The notes under the pieces are model-generated. The model was given only the letters and a program-made list of their open reading frames with translations. It did no database searches and was not told the DNA's origin. This document shows, one piece after another, positions 7,837 to 16,896 of a DNA stretch of 19,265 bases (the stretch's first letter is position 1; every line of letters starts with the position of its first letter). The translations under genes were made by a program, and so were the position numbers. The stretch spans positions 1 to 19,265 of the forward strand of contig DJEH01000122.1 of NCBI GenBank assembly GCA_002431845.1, read 5' to 3'. The DNA is from Prevotellaceae bacterium UBA5903. GTDB lineage: Bacteria; Bacteroidota; Bacteroidia; Bacteroidales; Bacteroidaceae.

Positions 7837-10656
7837 ATGAAGCAATTTACTTTAGGCATTGTTTCACTCATACTGCTATTGTCGTTGGGGCGCGCAACCA
7901 AAAGTGTTGCTCAGCCGCAACTGTTGTCACATCCAGCTCATACCATAGAGGGTACACTTGCTAATGGCATGCATTATATAGTGTTGCCCAACAAATTGCC
8001 TCGTCACGACATTGAGCTGCGTCTTGTTATGCGTGTAGGCTCGTTGCAAGAGCAGGCCAATCAGCATGGTGGTGCTCATTTCCTTGAGCACATGGCTTTT
8101 GCAGGTACGAAACATTTTCCGAATGTTCAGTGGGTTGATTTTTTTGAACGTATGGGCATGAAATATGGTCGCGACATCAATGCTTTTACGGGTTTTGACC
8201 GCACCATATATTGGCTCACTTTGCCTGCACCCATCTCTGCAAATCTGATGGATAGCACTTTGCTTGCAGTGCGTGATGTGTTGGATGGCATATCTTTTCA
8301 GCCAGAGGCTATTAAAAGTGAACGCGGTGTTATACTTGAAGAGTTGAGGGGATATAATACGGGCGATGATTTCTACAATCTGAAAATAGGTAAGGGCATA
8401 TATCCTCAGCATATGCCTTTAGGCTCTGAAGTGAATATTAAAAGTATCGGCCGTTCGCAGTTGGTTGACTTTTATAATCAGTGGTATTTGCCCCGTTATG
8501 CAACGCTCATAGTTGTTGGTAATGTTGAGGCTACAGACATAGAAGCACGCATCAAAAAAACTTTTGCAGATATATCTAAGAATAGTCGTTCGGTGCTTAC
8601 TGCTCACCCTTTAACATACAATAAAGGCATTACTATACAGACGCAAGTTGATGAGAATGCTACTACACAACGTTTAGAACTTATCATTCCTCACCCCACT
8701 ATCGTGGGCAAGACCATAGCTTCGGCAGTAGATAAAGAGCGTAACCGCATGTTGGTGCGTGCACTTAATGCTCGTATGGCTGCACGTGGCATCAAATGCG
8801 ATGTATCTGATGCATGGTATCTTGCAAGCACTAATCATTGGGTGTTTGCTGTAAGCGGAGCAAGCCGAGATAGTGTTTTAAGTGACTTGCAGCATGCACT
8901 ATCCGAATGTCAGAATGTGGTGAAGAGAGGATTTTCTGATGCTGAGCTCAACCAATATAAACAGTTTGCTGTACAATCATTAAAGCCAGACACTATGCTT
9001 TGCTTGTCTACAAAATGGGTAGACGATTTTGTAGATTATGTTATTAGTGGCGATCGCTATATACATACACCTAATGACGTAGAACTTGTGCGAAAGGGCA
9101 TTATGCAAACCACAAGCAGCCAAATGCAAAAGCTTATGAAAGGTTTGCTTAATAATGGCAATCATACGCTCTTGGTGGCTAATAAAGTAATGGCAAATGA
9201 TGCTGACACACTTGCGCCTGCCATCATGCGTAAGCTATGGAAGCAGGCTCTGAAACAGCCTGTAGCCCCTTACATATACAAACCCAAACTGCAAGAAAAA
9301 GCAGACTTCGCTCATACACTCCCTGTATCTTCGTGTCTTTCAGTAAAACATGCAGATATATCACCACTACGCATACAACACTTTGATGATTTATCTGCAA
9401 CAGAATATACATTGTCTAATGGATTGACCTTGCTATGTCGGCACACTTATGAGCAAGACTCTACGGTGCATCTTTCATTGCTTTCGCGTGGTGGGCTATC
9501 AGATTTATCACAACAGCAATATCCACTTTTAAAAGATGCAGCAAGCTATGTAGACATGGGGGGATTGGCTCATGTTTCTGCCGATACTTTGCAGATGCTC
9601 ATGGTTGATCATAATCTCTCAATGAGCATAGGCATTGACAACTATTGGCATCAATTACTAGCTTCTTCGCCCACAACTCATGCGCAGGAACTTTTTAACT
9701 TGGTATATGAGAAACTCACTGCTCCTGGTCGCGACTACAAAGAATTTCAAGAATCGCGTAAGGAGGAACTTGCTACTTATGGCAAGAAGAGCTATCTTGA
9801 GCGTATGCTCGAACGTGACCCCGATCGCATGCTATCGCGCACGCTTGACTCTATAGTGGGCAATGGTGGTGTATATGGCTATGCTGAAATACCTCAAAAT
9901 GTGGCAGAGAAGGTTCATCTTGATTCGCTTACGGACTACTATATTCGCCTCTTTAGCAATCCACGACAAACGATTATTGTTTTGACTGGCAATCTTGCAG
10001 AAGATGTAGTGAATAAGGCTATTAATACGTTTTCATGCTTGCATCTTGCAGCAGCCGATACTTTGAGTTGCAACGACCATGTGTACAACATAGAACCACA
10101 CTCTTTTGAGAAGCGTTTTGAAAATAGTGTAGAGTCGCAGTCAGTGCTCAATGTTATATATGCAGGCAACTATTCACCTTCGCTAAAGAATACACTGACC
10201 TTTAAGCTGATGCGTGATATTTTGCAAGATCGTATGTTGAGCATATTGCGCAAGCAAATGAATATTGTTTATTCGCCCTACGCAGATCTTTATTATATTG
10301 GTCGCCCGCAGCAAGTTTACTACTTTTGGCTAACTGTAGCAGTAAAGAAAGAAAACCGCGAAAAAGCGCTTTCGGCACTTCGTAAGGTTGTGACGCAGTT
10401 GCAGCAAAACGTAGTGGATAGCGGAGAATTAAGCAAGATGAAACGTGCCTTCCAAGTGAATAAGCGCAAGATGCTTTCAGATGATGCTGCCGCTGAATGG
10501 AAGTCTACGCTTACCTCGCTTGTGCGTAATGGCGAAAGCATTGCAGATTTTAATCATTATGATGAAATATTGCAAAGTATCACACCTAACGACATTAGAA
10601 AGGCTTTTCAGCAATATATAAAACTTGAAAATACCATACTTTTGACAAAAGAATAA
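7837..10656 (+). CDS. Secreted/periplasmic M16-family zinc metalloprotease (PqqL/insulinase-like)
   Basis: The 939-residue product has a signal peptide ending near SVAQ (about residue 25). The inverted zinc motif HFLEH lies at 81-85, with two ligand histidines and the catalytic glutamate E84. The third ligand is expected in SERGVILEE at 161-169. Further family features are GMKYGRDINAFTGFDRTIYW just after the zinc motif and the M16_C-like segment around DFYNQWYLPRYATLIVVGN. A second, catalytically silent half begins near residue 525 (ATEYTLSNGLTLLCRH). This two-half layout forms a clam-shell chamber that degrades peptides and small proteins. In FusC and E. coli PqqL, M16 proteases act in the periplasm on proteins or peptides linked to TonB-dependent uptake of iron. 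The next gene follows after only 7 bases. No exact TAnnTTTG promoter was found upstream, though TATAAT-like sequence is present near 7822. Confidence 0.93.
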   Translation: MKQFTLGIVSLILLLSLGRATKSVAQPQLLSHPAHTIEGTLANGMHYIVLPNKLPRHDIELRLVMRVGSLQEQANQHGGAHFLEHMAFAGTKHFPNVQWVDFFERMGMKYGRDINAFTGFDRTIYWLTLPAPISANLMDSTLLAVRDVLDGISFQPEAIKSERGVILEELRGYNTGDDFYNLKIGKGIYPQHMPLGSEVNIKSIGRSQLVDFYNQWYLPRYATLIVVGNVEATDIEARIKKTFADISKNSRSVLTAHPLTYNKGITIQTQVDENATTQRLELIIPHPTIVGKTIASAVDKERNRMLVRALNARMAARGIKCDVSDAWYLASTNHWVFAVSGASRDSVLSDLQHALSECQNVVKRGFSDAELNQYKQFAVQSLKPDTMLCLSTKWVDDFVDYVISGDRYIHTPNDVELVRKGIMQTTSSQMQKLMKGLLNNGNHTLLVANKVMANDADTLAPAIMRKLWKQALKQPVAPYIYKPKLQEKADFAHTLPVSSCLSVKHADISPLRIQHFDDLSATEYTLSNGLTLLCRHTYEQDSTVHLSLLSRGGLSDLSQQQYPLLKDAASYVDMGGLAHVSADTLQMLMVDHNLSMSIGIDNYWHQLLASSPTTHAQELFNLVYEKLTAPGRDYKEFQESRKEELATYGKKSYLERMLERDPDRMLSRTLDSIVGNGGVYGYAEIPQNVAEKVHLDSLTDYYIRLFSNPRQTIIVLTGNLAEDVVNKAINTFSCLHLAAADTLSCNDHVYNIEPHSFEKRFENSVESQSVLNVIYAGNYSPSLKNTLTFKLMRDILQDRMLSILRKQMNIVYSPYADLYYIGRPQQVYYFWLTVAVKKENREKALSALRKVVTQLQQNVVDSGELSKMKRAFQVNKRKMLSDDAAAEWKSTLTSLVRNGESIADFNHYDEILQSITPNDIRKAFQQYIKLENTILLTKE

Positions 10657-10663
10657 ATTATTT

Positions 10664-11569
10664 ATGATGAATATCAAACACTTTTTATCTTCGCTAATAC
10701 TGCTTGTTGCCATGTTTTGCGAAGTGCAAGCTCAATCGCAACCAGAGGCGTATAGACTGTACGATGCTAAGGGTAATGCAGTTGCTTACGACAAAATGAT
10801 AGCAGCTATGGCTAAGGCAGATGTAACTTTTGTGGGGGAAATTCACAATTGTGCAATTACTCACTGGATGGAATTGAAAATGCTAGAGGCTGTATCACAC
10901 GCAGACGCTCAACAACATCAATCTCTTGCTGTTGGAATGGAGATGCTCGAAGCAGATAATCAGCTCATTATCAACGAATATCTACAAGGTATTATTGGCT
11001 CTGATAAGTTTGAGGCTGAATGTCGCCTTTGGGATAACTATTCTACAGATTATGAACCTTTAGTTTATTATGCCAAAGCAAACCATTTGCCTGTGATAGC
11101 TACGAATGTGCCGCGACGTTATGCAAGTGTGGTAAAAGACCATGGCTTGCCTTTCCTCGACTCATTATCGGTAGAGGCGAAAAGCTATCTGCCCCCATTA
11201 CCTATTAAGTATGTGAAGAATGAAGAAGCAAAGGCTGGTTTCGAAATGATGAAGTTGATGAGTGGCAAAGCTAAAAATGCCAATGCCGATTTTATGTCAC
11301 AAGCGCAAGCCATTAAAGATGCAACAATGGCATGGCACATAGCACAAACGCTTAAGCAACGTGGTGGGCATCTTGTTCATTTCAATGGAGCGTACCACTC
11401 AGATGCGCATAATGGCATCATTCCTTATTTGTTGCAATATCGTCCAGGAACAACTACTTGTGTTGTGCGTTCAGTGCGTCAAGATGAAATTAAGCATCTC
11501 GATTCCGATTATATAGGACTTGCCGATTTTTATATTGTTATTCCAGAGGATATGTCTATGTCTTACTGA
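10664..11569 (+). CDS. ChaN-family haem-binding/uptake protein (Tiki superfamily)
   Basis: The 301-residue product has a signal peptide ending near EVQA/QS (residue 23), so it is exported. The cysteine at residue 19 lacks a proper lipobox, although some ChaN proteins are lipoproteins. ChaN signatures are TFVGEIHN at 55-62, VGMEMLEADNQ in the next strand, and HFNGAYHSDAHNGI near the C-terminus. These acidic and histidine residues line the pocket of the superfamily. Campylobacter ChaN is an iron-regulated protein that binds haem, which makes haem handling the leading role here. Some relatives are proteases (Tiki), so an enzymatic role is possible. It is 7 bases after the M16 gene and almost certainly shares its transcript. 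It pairs naturally with the exported chelatase at the head of the locus. Confidence 0.85.
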   Translation: MMNIKHFLSSLILLVAMFCEVQAQSQPEAYRLYDAKGNAVAYDKMIAAMAKADVTFVGEIHNCAITHWMELKMLEAVSHADAQQHQSLAVGMEMLEADNQLIINEYLQGIIGSDKFEAECRLWDNYSTDYEPLVYYAKANHLPVIATNVPRRYASVVKDHGLPFLDSLSVEAKSYLPPLPIKYVKNEEAKAGFEMMKLMSGKAKNANADFMSQAQAIKDATMAWHIAQTLKQRGGHLVHFNGAYHSDAHNGIIPYLLQYRPGTTTCVVRSVRQDEIKHLDSDYIGLADFYIVIPEDMSMSY

Positions 11570-11629
11570 ATTTCTTTGTGATAAAAGAAGAGGTTAGTAA
11601 GAACCACAGACTATATGCAATATGCAAAT

Positions 11630-11671
11630 AGGGCCTATGTTATCCTATTAGGAGATATAGGCTCTGTTTGT
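11630..11671 (+). terminator. Probable terminator for the M16-ChaN transcript
   Basis: AGGGCCTAT (11630-11638) pairs with ATAGGCTCT (11657-11665) over nine positions, including one G-U pair. CCTA/TAGG forms a small inner stem. The tail after it is T-rich but interrupted (GTTTGTTG), so strength is uncertain. Confidence 0.5.
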
Positions 11672-11749
11672 TGATATGTATTATTCAATTGTTGCCATTG
11701 ATGTGAGTTTACCTGTTTCAATTTAAATTACTTGCTTATCAATAATTAG

Positions 11750-11789
11750 TCAAAAGGCAGACCTTTAGTATTGTGGGCCTGCCTTTTGA
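11750..11789 (-). terminator. Terminator for the minus-strand GLUG-repeat gene
   Basis: TCAAAAGGCAG (11750-11760) and CTGCCTTTTGA (11779-11789) are perfect 11-base inverted repeats just beyond the end of the minus-strand gene. Read on the minus strand, the hairpin is followed by an AT-rich stretch. Because the stem is symmetric it may also stop transcription arriving from the ChaN side. Confidence 0.65.
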
Positions 11790-11799
11790 TCAATATAGC

Positions 11800-14700
11800 T
11801 TATTTAAGTTTTTTTCCATCTGTACGATAGATGTGATTGAGTGGAGTTACGATAATGATTTCACCTTCTCTTAAAACCTTACGTACTTTTAATTGCCGCT
11901 TGCCTATCGTGTTATTGATGCCAAGAGGTTGGTCAATATCGTTGGGAAGATTATCTTTTATGCTCCAGCGTAAATAGGGGTAACCATCATTGATATCAGC
12001 GCGTCGTCCCCATATATTCTCAAAATCCCAACCCACGAAAGTTGCTATTCTCTTCATTTCTTCGGTGCTGCAAGGAGTGTCGAGTGTGTCGTCGCTCTGC
12101 CCTGTGGCTTGTTTGTCAAAGTAGTTTTTTGCATTCTCAAAAGCGGGATAGCCATTGCAACGAACTCCAGCAGTTGCATCATCAGAACCTGTGACTGCGC
12201 CTATGGCATAGCTACTATATGTGTAGTTGTTTTGTTGCCCGCCAATTAACCCAGCTATTCCTATGCCTACACCATCAACATTGCCACGTGAATAGCAGTT
12301 TTTGCAAGTTCCATTACCGCCTCCACATAGACCGCCAACATTGCTTGCACCATTTACATTGCCTTCTGTATAGCATTCTGAAATAGAAGCTAGGTTAAGC
12401 CCAACAAGGCCTCCTACGAAGTCTTTGGTACCAAACACATCGCCGCTGGCCTTGCAACGTTCAATGGTTGCTTGAAATGCGTAACCTACGAGTCCACCTA
12501 CTTTGTTCTTACCTTCAACTATAGCTGTAGAGTAAGAAGCTTCAGCCTTGTTTGAGAGTTCACCAACAAGGCCACCTGTAATATCACCGCCATAGACCTT
12601 GCCAGCGGAATAACAACCTATGACATTGTTGCCTTTTCCTAACAAACCGCCCACATAGGTACCTTGTGCCCCTTGAACATTACCGGTAGCATAGCATTGA
12701 GAAAGGTCATTGCCTTGACCAACAAGACCGCCTATATAAACCTCTTCGCCATCAGCATTTTCACCATCGTAGGCAACATCGCTTTCGCTATAGCAGTTAA
12801 TGAAAGAGTATGAAAATCCGCCAACTAATCCGCCAACATATTTTAATCCTCGCACCTTTCCTGTGGCATGGCAAGAGGTAAATACCCTTCCTTGCCCAGC
12901 AAGTCCTCCAACGTATGTCTTCCCTATGATGTCGCCTATTGCATAGCAGTGTGTGGTACTGATATTGTCGCCATAGACGTCTCCAAGTAGTCCACCAACA
13001 CATTCATTTCCGATTACTTTTCCTGTGGCATAGCTACTTTTTATCAAAGTGGCTCTGCCTACAAGTCCGCCAACATGATTGCTATTAGCTGCCGAAACAT
13101 TACCTTTTGCATGACAAGAAACCAGATTGCAAGCTTGTCCTGCTAATCCTCCAATGTTATATCCTGCATGGCCATTGTCCTTTACGCTACCAGTAGCGTA
13201 GCAATCTAATAAAACACCTCGTTTACTGTAGCCAATGAGCCCACCCAAATTACAATATCCCTCAACCGCAGCAGATGAACTACAATTGCGCAAAGTGTCG
13301 GTCTCATTCGGTAACTCACTATAGCCAATGAGTCCGCCAGTACTCATATTAAGCCAATTTTCATGCGTGATTACGCTACCTGTGCTGCTGCAGTTAGAAA
13401 CGTATCCGCGATTATGCCCAATGAGCCCACCTACATCACAACCTTCAAGGACTTCAACTTTCCCATCAACATGACAATTATCTATCGTCCCGTGGTTCTC
13501 GCCTGCTAACAACCCCACATAGCCATACGAATTGCTGCCGGAGCTTTTTGCAGTGCGTAGAATAGCTGCAGAATTGATATTGACATTGCTTACTTTGGCT
13601 TCTGTGCCTAAATAGCCAAAAAGACCTTGTTGAATGCCTCCATAGTTCGTCAATTCGTCTATGTTTTCATGAAGTTGATATAATCCCGAAATGGTATGCC
13701 CTTGACCATCAAATGTGCCGTTGAATGTGCTATTGTAGGTAGAGCCTATTGAAAGCCAAGGAATAGCACGAATATGTCCACCCCAATGTTCTGAGTCCTT
13801 AGTATCATTGAGTTGGATGTCGGCATCCAATTTTATTGTTTTGCCCGTGAAATCTGTGGCATCTTGCACTCCTTCGATACCTCTAGTCATGATAGACAGA
13901 CCAAGTAACTGTTCCTTTGTCTTGATGACATAAGTGCTTGCAAATGGATTTTGAAAAGGTTTGAGATCGTAGGTGAAGTTATCGAGCCATTTAGCATATA
14001 GAGTAATATTGCTGCTGAGTGTGCTGTTAAAGTCAAATACTTGTGTGTTTGCTGCATCTGTATACCAACCTGCAAAAACTTTATCACTGAGTGTTGGGAA
14101 GGCAGGAGCACTAATTTTGCTATCCTTTAATACACTTTGCGCTATTACAGTTGATCCACCATTGGAGTTGAAGGTAACCTTGTAAGGTGGTGTGAAGTTG
14201 CTTTCAGTTGCTGCGTATTTGCCTTCGTGGCAGTTGTAGTAGTCCAACTTTAAGTTATGGGTAGCATTCCATTGGTCTATCCAATAATTGAACACGTTAG
14301 CCAATTCTTTACTTTGTAGATAGGTAGTAGATTTTCCGCCCATTCTATCTACTATTTCTTGTTCGGCAGAATAAAAATATACATCAGCATCGTAGAGAGC
14401 ATTAAAGAGGTGTTCTTTTTCTCCCATAGGTACGCGATATCCCTCTTTATCAAAGGTGCCAGAGAATATGAAGTTGGCTATGGTGTCGTTGCTATAAGTA
14501 TCACCACCTATATAATTTTGATTGCCTACGATAGCAGATACATCAACAGAGCCTGTAATATGAGCAGAGCTGGAGCAGTTAAGAATATTGGTATTGCCTT
14601 CAAGTGCGATTTGTCCTAAAATTCCACCTACTCCCCATCCAGTGCTTTCTACGCGGCCAGATGTCCAACATTGCATGATATTAACGTTGCGTGAGTAACG

Positions 14701-16623
14701 TGATGAGCAACCTGCAAGAATGCCTATGTTTCCCTTTGAAGTCTTTGCCCACACATTGGTAATACCTAAATTTTTTATTGTAGCACCATGATGAAGCACT
14801 CCAAAGAAACCAGAATTGTCATAATTCCCATTCATATACATGTTGCGTACTTCATGATAATTGCCATCATAGCAGCCGCGGAAGGTGAAGACATTATAAT
14901 TGTCCTCAGTCATGTTGTTACGATTAGCGCCCTGTCCTATAGGTATCCATTCATCAGGCATCTCTTTGTCCCATTGATTTTGAGGAAGATTGAGGTTAAT
15001 ATCTGCGATTTGTTTAATGTATTGATTGCGGAAGTCCCACCCCATGTTGCTGATTGTAGCTAAATTGCGTAGGTGCTCTTTAGTGCTTATAAGGTAAGGG
15101 CTTTCTTCAGTTCCGTTGCCTCCAGCTATATAATCGGTTAGGTTCGTAGCCTTTATACCTGTTGGAATAGGATACTGATCAGGGCGATAAACCCAAGTGC
15201 TGATCCCCATCCAAGCTGCTACCATGTTAAGTGTATCCACAAATTCTTGGCTTTTCATTTGCATGGTTGTTTTGGCTAAAGTGCCGCCCAAAGTGCGCGA
15301 AAAGTCGTCAGCAACAGGATTCGTGGTGCAGTTGTAAGAGCAGTAAAGAGTGCGTGTGCTATTTTGTGATTCGCTCCAATAACTAGCTTGAAAACCTTTT
15401 ATAGTGGCATGGTTGTCCGACCCAATACATTTGCCCGTTGCGAAACAGTTGATAGTGACTCCTGGACTGTCGCTAACTACATCTCCCATATATGTAGAAC
15501 CAACTCCATTTTCGCCTACAAATGCAGCTGCTATGCAACTCCATCCACCAACTGTGACATTACCAGTACAGTAGCACGATTCTATGTGGCCAACGTTGCA
15601 AGCTACAAAGCCAGCAGCACTCTTGGGAGAAATAATATTGCCCATGGAGTAGCATTCACGTATTGTTCCATCGTTATTAGAAACAAATCCTGCGCAATCA
15701 AAGTTCGCATATTTGTAGGTACTGTTTGTGACTTCTACATTTGCCCAACAGCGTTCAATTAGAGCACCATCAAATTGCGATCCACAGAATCCTCCTGCGC
15801 GATATTGAGTGACATGGCATTTACCCTCTGCATGGCTATCGCGTATTACAGCGTTTTTCCCAATATTGGTACCAACAAGCACTCCGGCAGATCGCGTGCC
15901 TTTTGCAGTAGCATTAGCAGAACAGAACTCTACTATACCATTTTCGTTTAAACCAACGATAGCACCGCAAGGTCCGCTTTCTGTAGAGCCAACGAAACCT
16001 GTCACAGAACAGTGGCTAATTGTTCCTCCAACATTGATAGCAGTAATTCCACCAATTGCTACAGCACCGATTAAGGTGTCATTTTCAAGTTTTAGATTAC
16101 TTATAGAACCGCCATCAACATATCCGAACAATCCTTTATTCCATCCTGAAAAGTCAAGATGGATGTCGCTTGTCGGATCATTAATGTCTATTTTCCCGAA
16201 GTCGGGAGCTTGGTTATAGTACAGATTATGTATTGTATGTCCTCCGCCATCAAAGTTTCCTCTAAAGTAGAGTGTGTCGGAAGTCCACTCCCATGCACTT
16301 GTTTGATTGTAAAAGATGCCTCCAATGGGAGTCCATTGTTTCTTCTCTACACTACGCTTTGACGAATCGCTCATATAAAGGTCTGCATCCAAACGGATGT
16401 ACTTTCCTTTGAAGTCTTCGCCAGCATTTACTCTCTCTGCAAAACCCGCAAGATGTTCGGCTGTTTTTATAAGGAAAGGATCCGTTACAGAGCCTGTTCC
16501 AAATAGCTCCTTGTCAATGCCACCGTTCCAAACGTTCTGTGCATAAAGAGGCAAAGACAAGGATAAAATGCAGTATGATATGACTGCCAGTAATGTATAA
16601 AATATTCTTTTCATACCACTCAT
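11800..16623 (-). CDS. Giant secreted GLUG-repeat surface protein with an InlB-type repeat, 1607 aa
   Basis: A signal peptide ends near PLYAQ (about residue 29); ATG at 16614 (MKRIFY) is an alternative start. Three modules open alike: DPFLIKTAEHLAGFA (about 48), ESPYLISTKEHLRNLA (about 505) and TYVIKTKEQLLGLS (about 895). Each continues with a fold resembling FDGxGHTIxxLY, then repeats. Module 3 carries about 16 GLUG-type repeats (12190-13525) of about 24-34 residues with the pattern xGGLxGx...CYATGxV, most containing a cysteine. A Listeria-Bacteroides/InlB B-type repeat (VTFNSNGGS... GWYTD... LYAKW) sits at about 813-879. The C-terminus, with KVRKVLREGEIIIV and HIYRTDGKKLK, resembles short tails on secreted Bacteroidales proteins, possibly a type IX sorting signal. 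GLUG repeats form parallel beta-solenoid-like stalks in adhesins and in IgA1-protease-like proteins, so adhesion or matrix binding is likely. No enzymatic domain is seen. Confidence 0.9.
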   Translation of the reverse strand: MSGMKRIFYTLLAVISYCILSLSLPLYAQNVWNGGIDKELFGTGSVTDPFLIKTAEHLAGFAERVNAGEDFKGKYIRLDADLYMSDSSKRSVEKKQWTPIGGIFYNQTSAWEWTSDTLYFRGNFDGGGHTIHNLYYNQAPDFGKIDINDPTSDIHLDFSGWNKGLFGYVDGGSISNLKLENDTLIGAVAIGGITAINVGGTISHCSVTGFVGSTESGPCGAIVGLNENGIVEFCSANATAKGTRSAGVLVGTNIGKNAVIRDSHAEGKCHVTQYRAGGFCGSQFDGALIERCWANVEVTNSTYKYANFDCAGFVSNNDGTIRECYSMGNIISPKSAAGFVACNVGHIESCYCTGNVTVGGWSCIAAAFVGENGVGSTYMGDVVSDSPGVTINCFATGKCIGSDNHATIKGFQASYWSESQNSTRTLYCSYNCTTNPVADDFSRTLGGTLAKTTMQMKSQEFVDTLNMVAAWMGISTWVYRPDQYPIPTGIKATNLTDYIAGGNGTEESPYLISTKEHLRNLATISNMGWDFRNQYIKQIADINLNLPQNQWDKEMPDEWIPIGQGANRNNMTEDNYNVFTFRGCYDGNYHEVRNMYMNGNYDNSGFFGVLHHGATIKNLGITNVWAKTSKGNIGILAGCSSRYSRNVNIMQCWTSGRVESTGWGVGGILGQIALEGNTNILNCSSSAHITGSVDVSAIVGNQNYIGGDTYSNDTIANFIFSGTFDKEGYRVPMGEKEHLFNALYDADVYFYSAEQEIVDRMGGKSTTYLQSKELANVFNYWIDQWNATHNLKLDYYNCHEGKYAATESNFTPPYKVTFNSNGGSTVIAQSVLKDSKISAPAFPTLSDKVFAGWYTDAANTQVFDFNSTLSSNITLYAKWLDNFTYDLKPFQNPFASTYVIKTKEQLLGLSIMTRGIEGVQDATDFTGKTIKLDADIQLNDTKDSEHWGGHIRAIPWLSIGSTYNSTFNGTFDGQGHTISGLYQLHENIDELTNYGGIQQGLFGYLGTEAKVSNVNINSAAILRTAKSSGSNSYGYVGLLAGENHGTIDNCHVDGKVEVLEGCDVGGLIGHNRGYVSNCSSTGSVITHENWLNMSTGGLIGYSELPNETDTLRNCSSSAAVEGYCNLGGLIGYSKRGVLLDCYATGSVKDNGHAGYNIGGLAGQACNLVSCHAKGNVSAANSNHVGGLVGRATLIKSSYATGKVIGNECVGGLLGDVYGDNISTTHCYAIGDIIGKTYVGGLAGQGRVFTSCHATGKVRGLKYVGGLVGGFSYSFINCYSESDVAYDGENADGEEVYIGGLVGQGNDLSQCYATGNVQGAQGTYVGGLLGKGNNVIGCYSAGKVYGGDITGGLVGELSNKAEASYSTAIVEGKNKVGGLVGYAFQATIERCKASGDVFGTKDFVGGLVGLNLASISECYTEGNVNGASNVGGLCGGGNGTCKNCYSRGNVDGVGIGIAGLIGGQQNNYTYSSYAIGAVTGSDDATAGVRCNGYPAFENAKNYFDKQATGQSDDTLDTPCSTEEMKRIATFVGWDFENIWGRRADINDGYPYLRWSIKDNLPNDIDQPLGINNTIGKRQLKVRKVLREGEIIIVTPLNHIYRTDGKKLK
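12190..13525 (-). repeat. About 16 tandem GLUG-type coding repeats
   Basis: On the plus strand the region shows recurrent CCxCCxAC-type runs every 75-100 bases, which on the minus strand encode the V-G-G-L-V-G core. Each unit pairs that core with a C-Y/H-x-x-G-x-V strand about 10-14 residues later. Units differ enough in sequence that recent DNA duplication is not obvious, but the region is a candidate for slippage and recombination. Confidence 0.85.
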
Positions 16624-16666
16624 GTGTTGTATTATTAGATTGGGTTGATAGTTAAATTTCTATTCG

Positions 16667-16674
16667 CAAATATA
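16667..16674 (-). promoter_or_regulatory. Probable promoter -7 box of the GLUG gene
   Basis: CAAATATA on the plus strand reads TATATTTG on the minus strand, an exact TAnnTTTG match. It lies 44 bases before the start codon at 16623, giving a leader of about 35 bases. No clear -33 TTTG was found at the expected distance. Confidence 0.55.
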
Positions 16675-16781
16675 GGACTTCAATTATTATTATGCATGAG
16701 TGAAAAGCTTGATTGAGCTGTTTTGTACGCATTGAAACATAATTTTTACGTTGTGAAGCATTAACAATTAAAATGTAAAGG

Positions 16782-16789
16782 TATATTTG
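16782..16789 (+). promoter_or_regulatory. Probable promoter -7 box of the AraC-type membrane regulator
   Basis: TATATTTG matches TAnnTTTG exactly, identical to the divergent GLUG promoter box about 110 bases away. The start would be near 16796, which leaves an AT-rich leader of roughly 100 bases before the ATG at 16897. The two identical boxes in one intergenic region support paired regulation. Confidence 0.5.
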
Positions 16790-16896
16790 CATTAAAATGA
16801 GTTTATGCCATGATTACAACTTGTTTAGAAAGGTCTTTTTGTTATGCGCTTAAGCTCTTTTATACATAATCTAATATTAACGATATAAAATAATAG

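Noticed and set aside
12190..13525. Regularly spaced repeats resembling a CRISPR array
   Set aside because: The repeats are degenerate, vary in spacing and lie in frame within a long coding sequence; they encode GLUG units.
15388..16219. Plus-strand open frames within the GLUG region (15388-15762, 15809-16219)
   Set aside because: They are antisense shadows of the repeat-rich minus-strand gene, with no start signals and no recognisable protein features.
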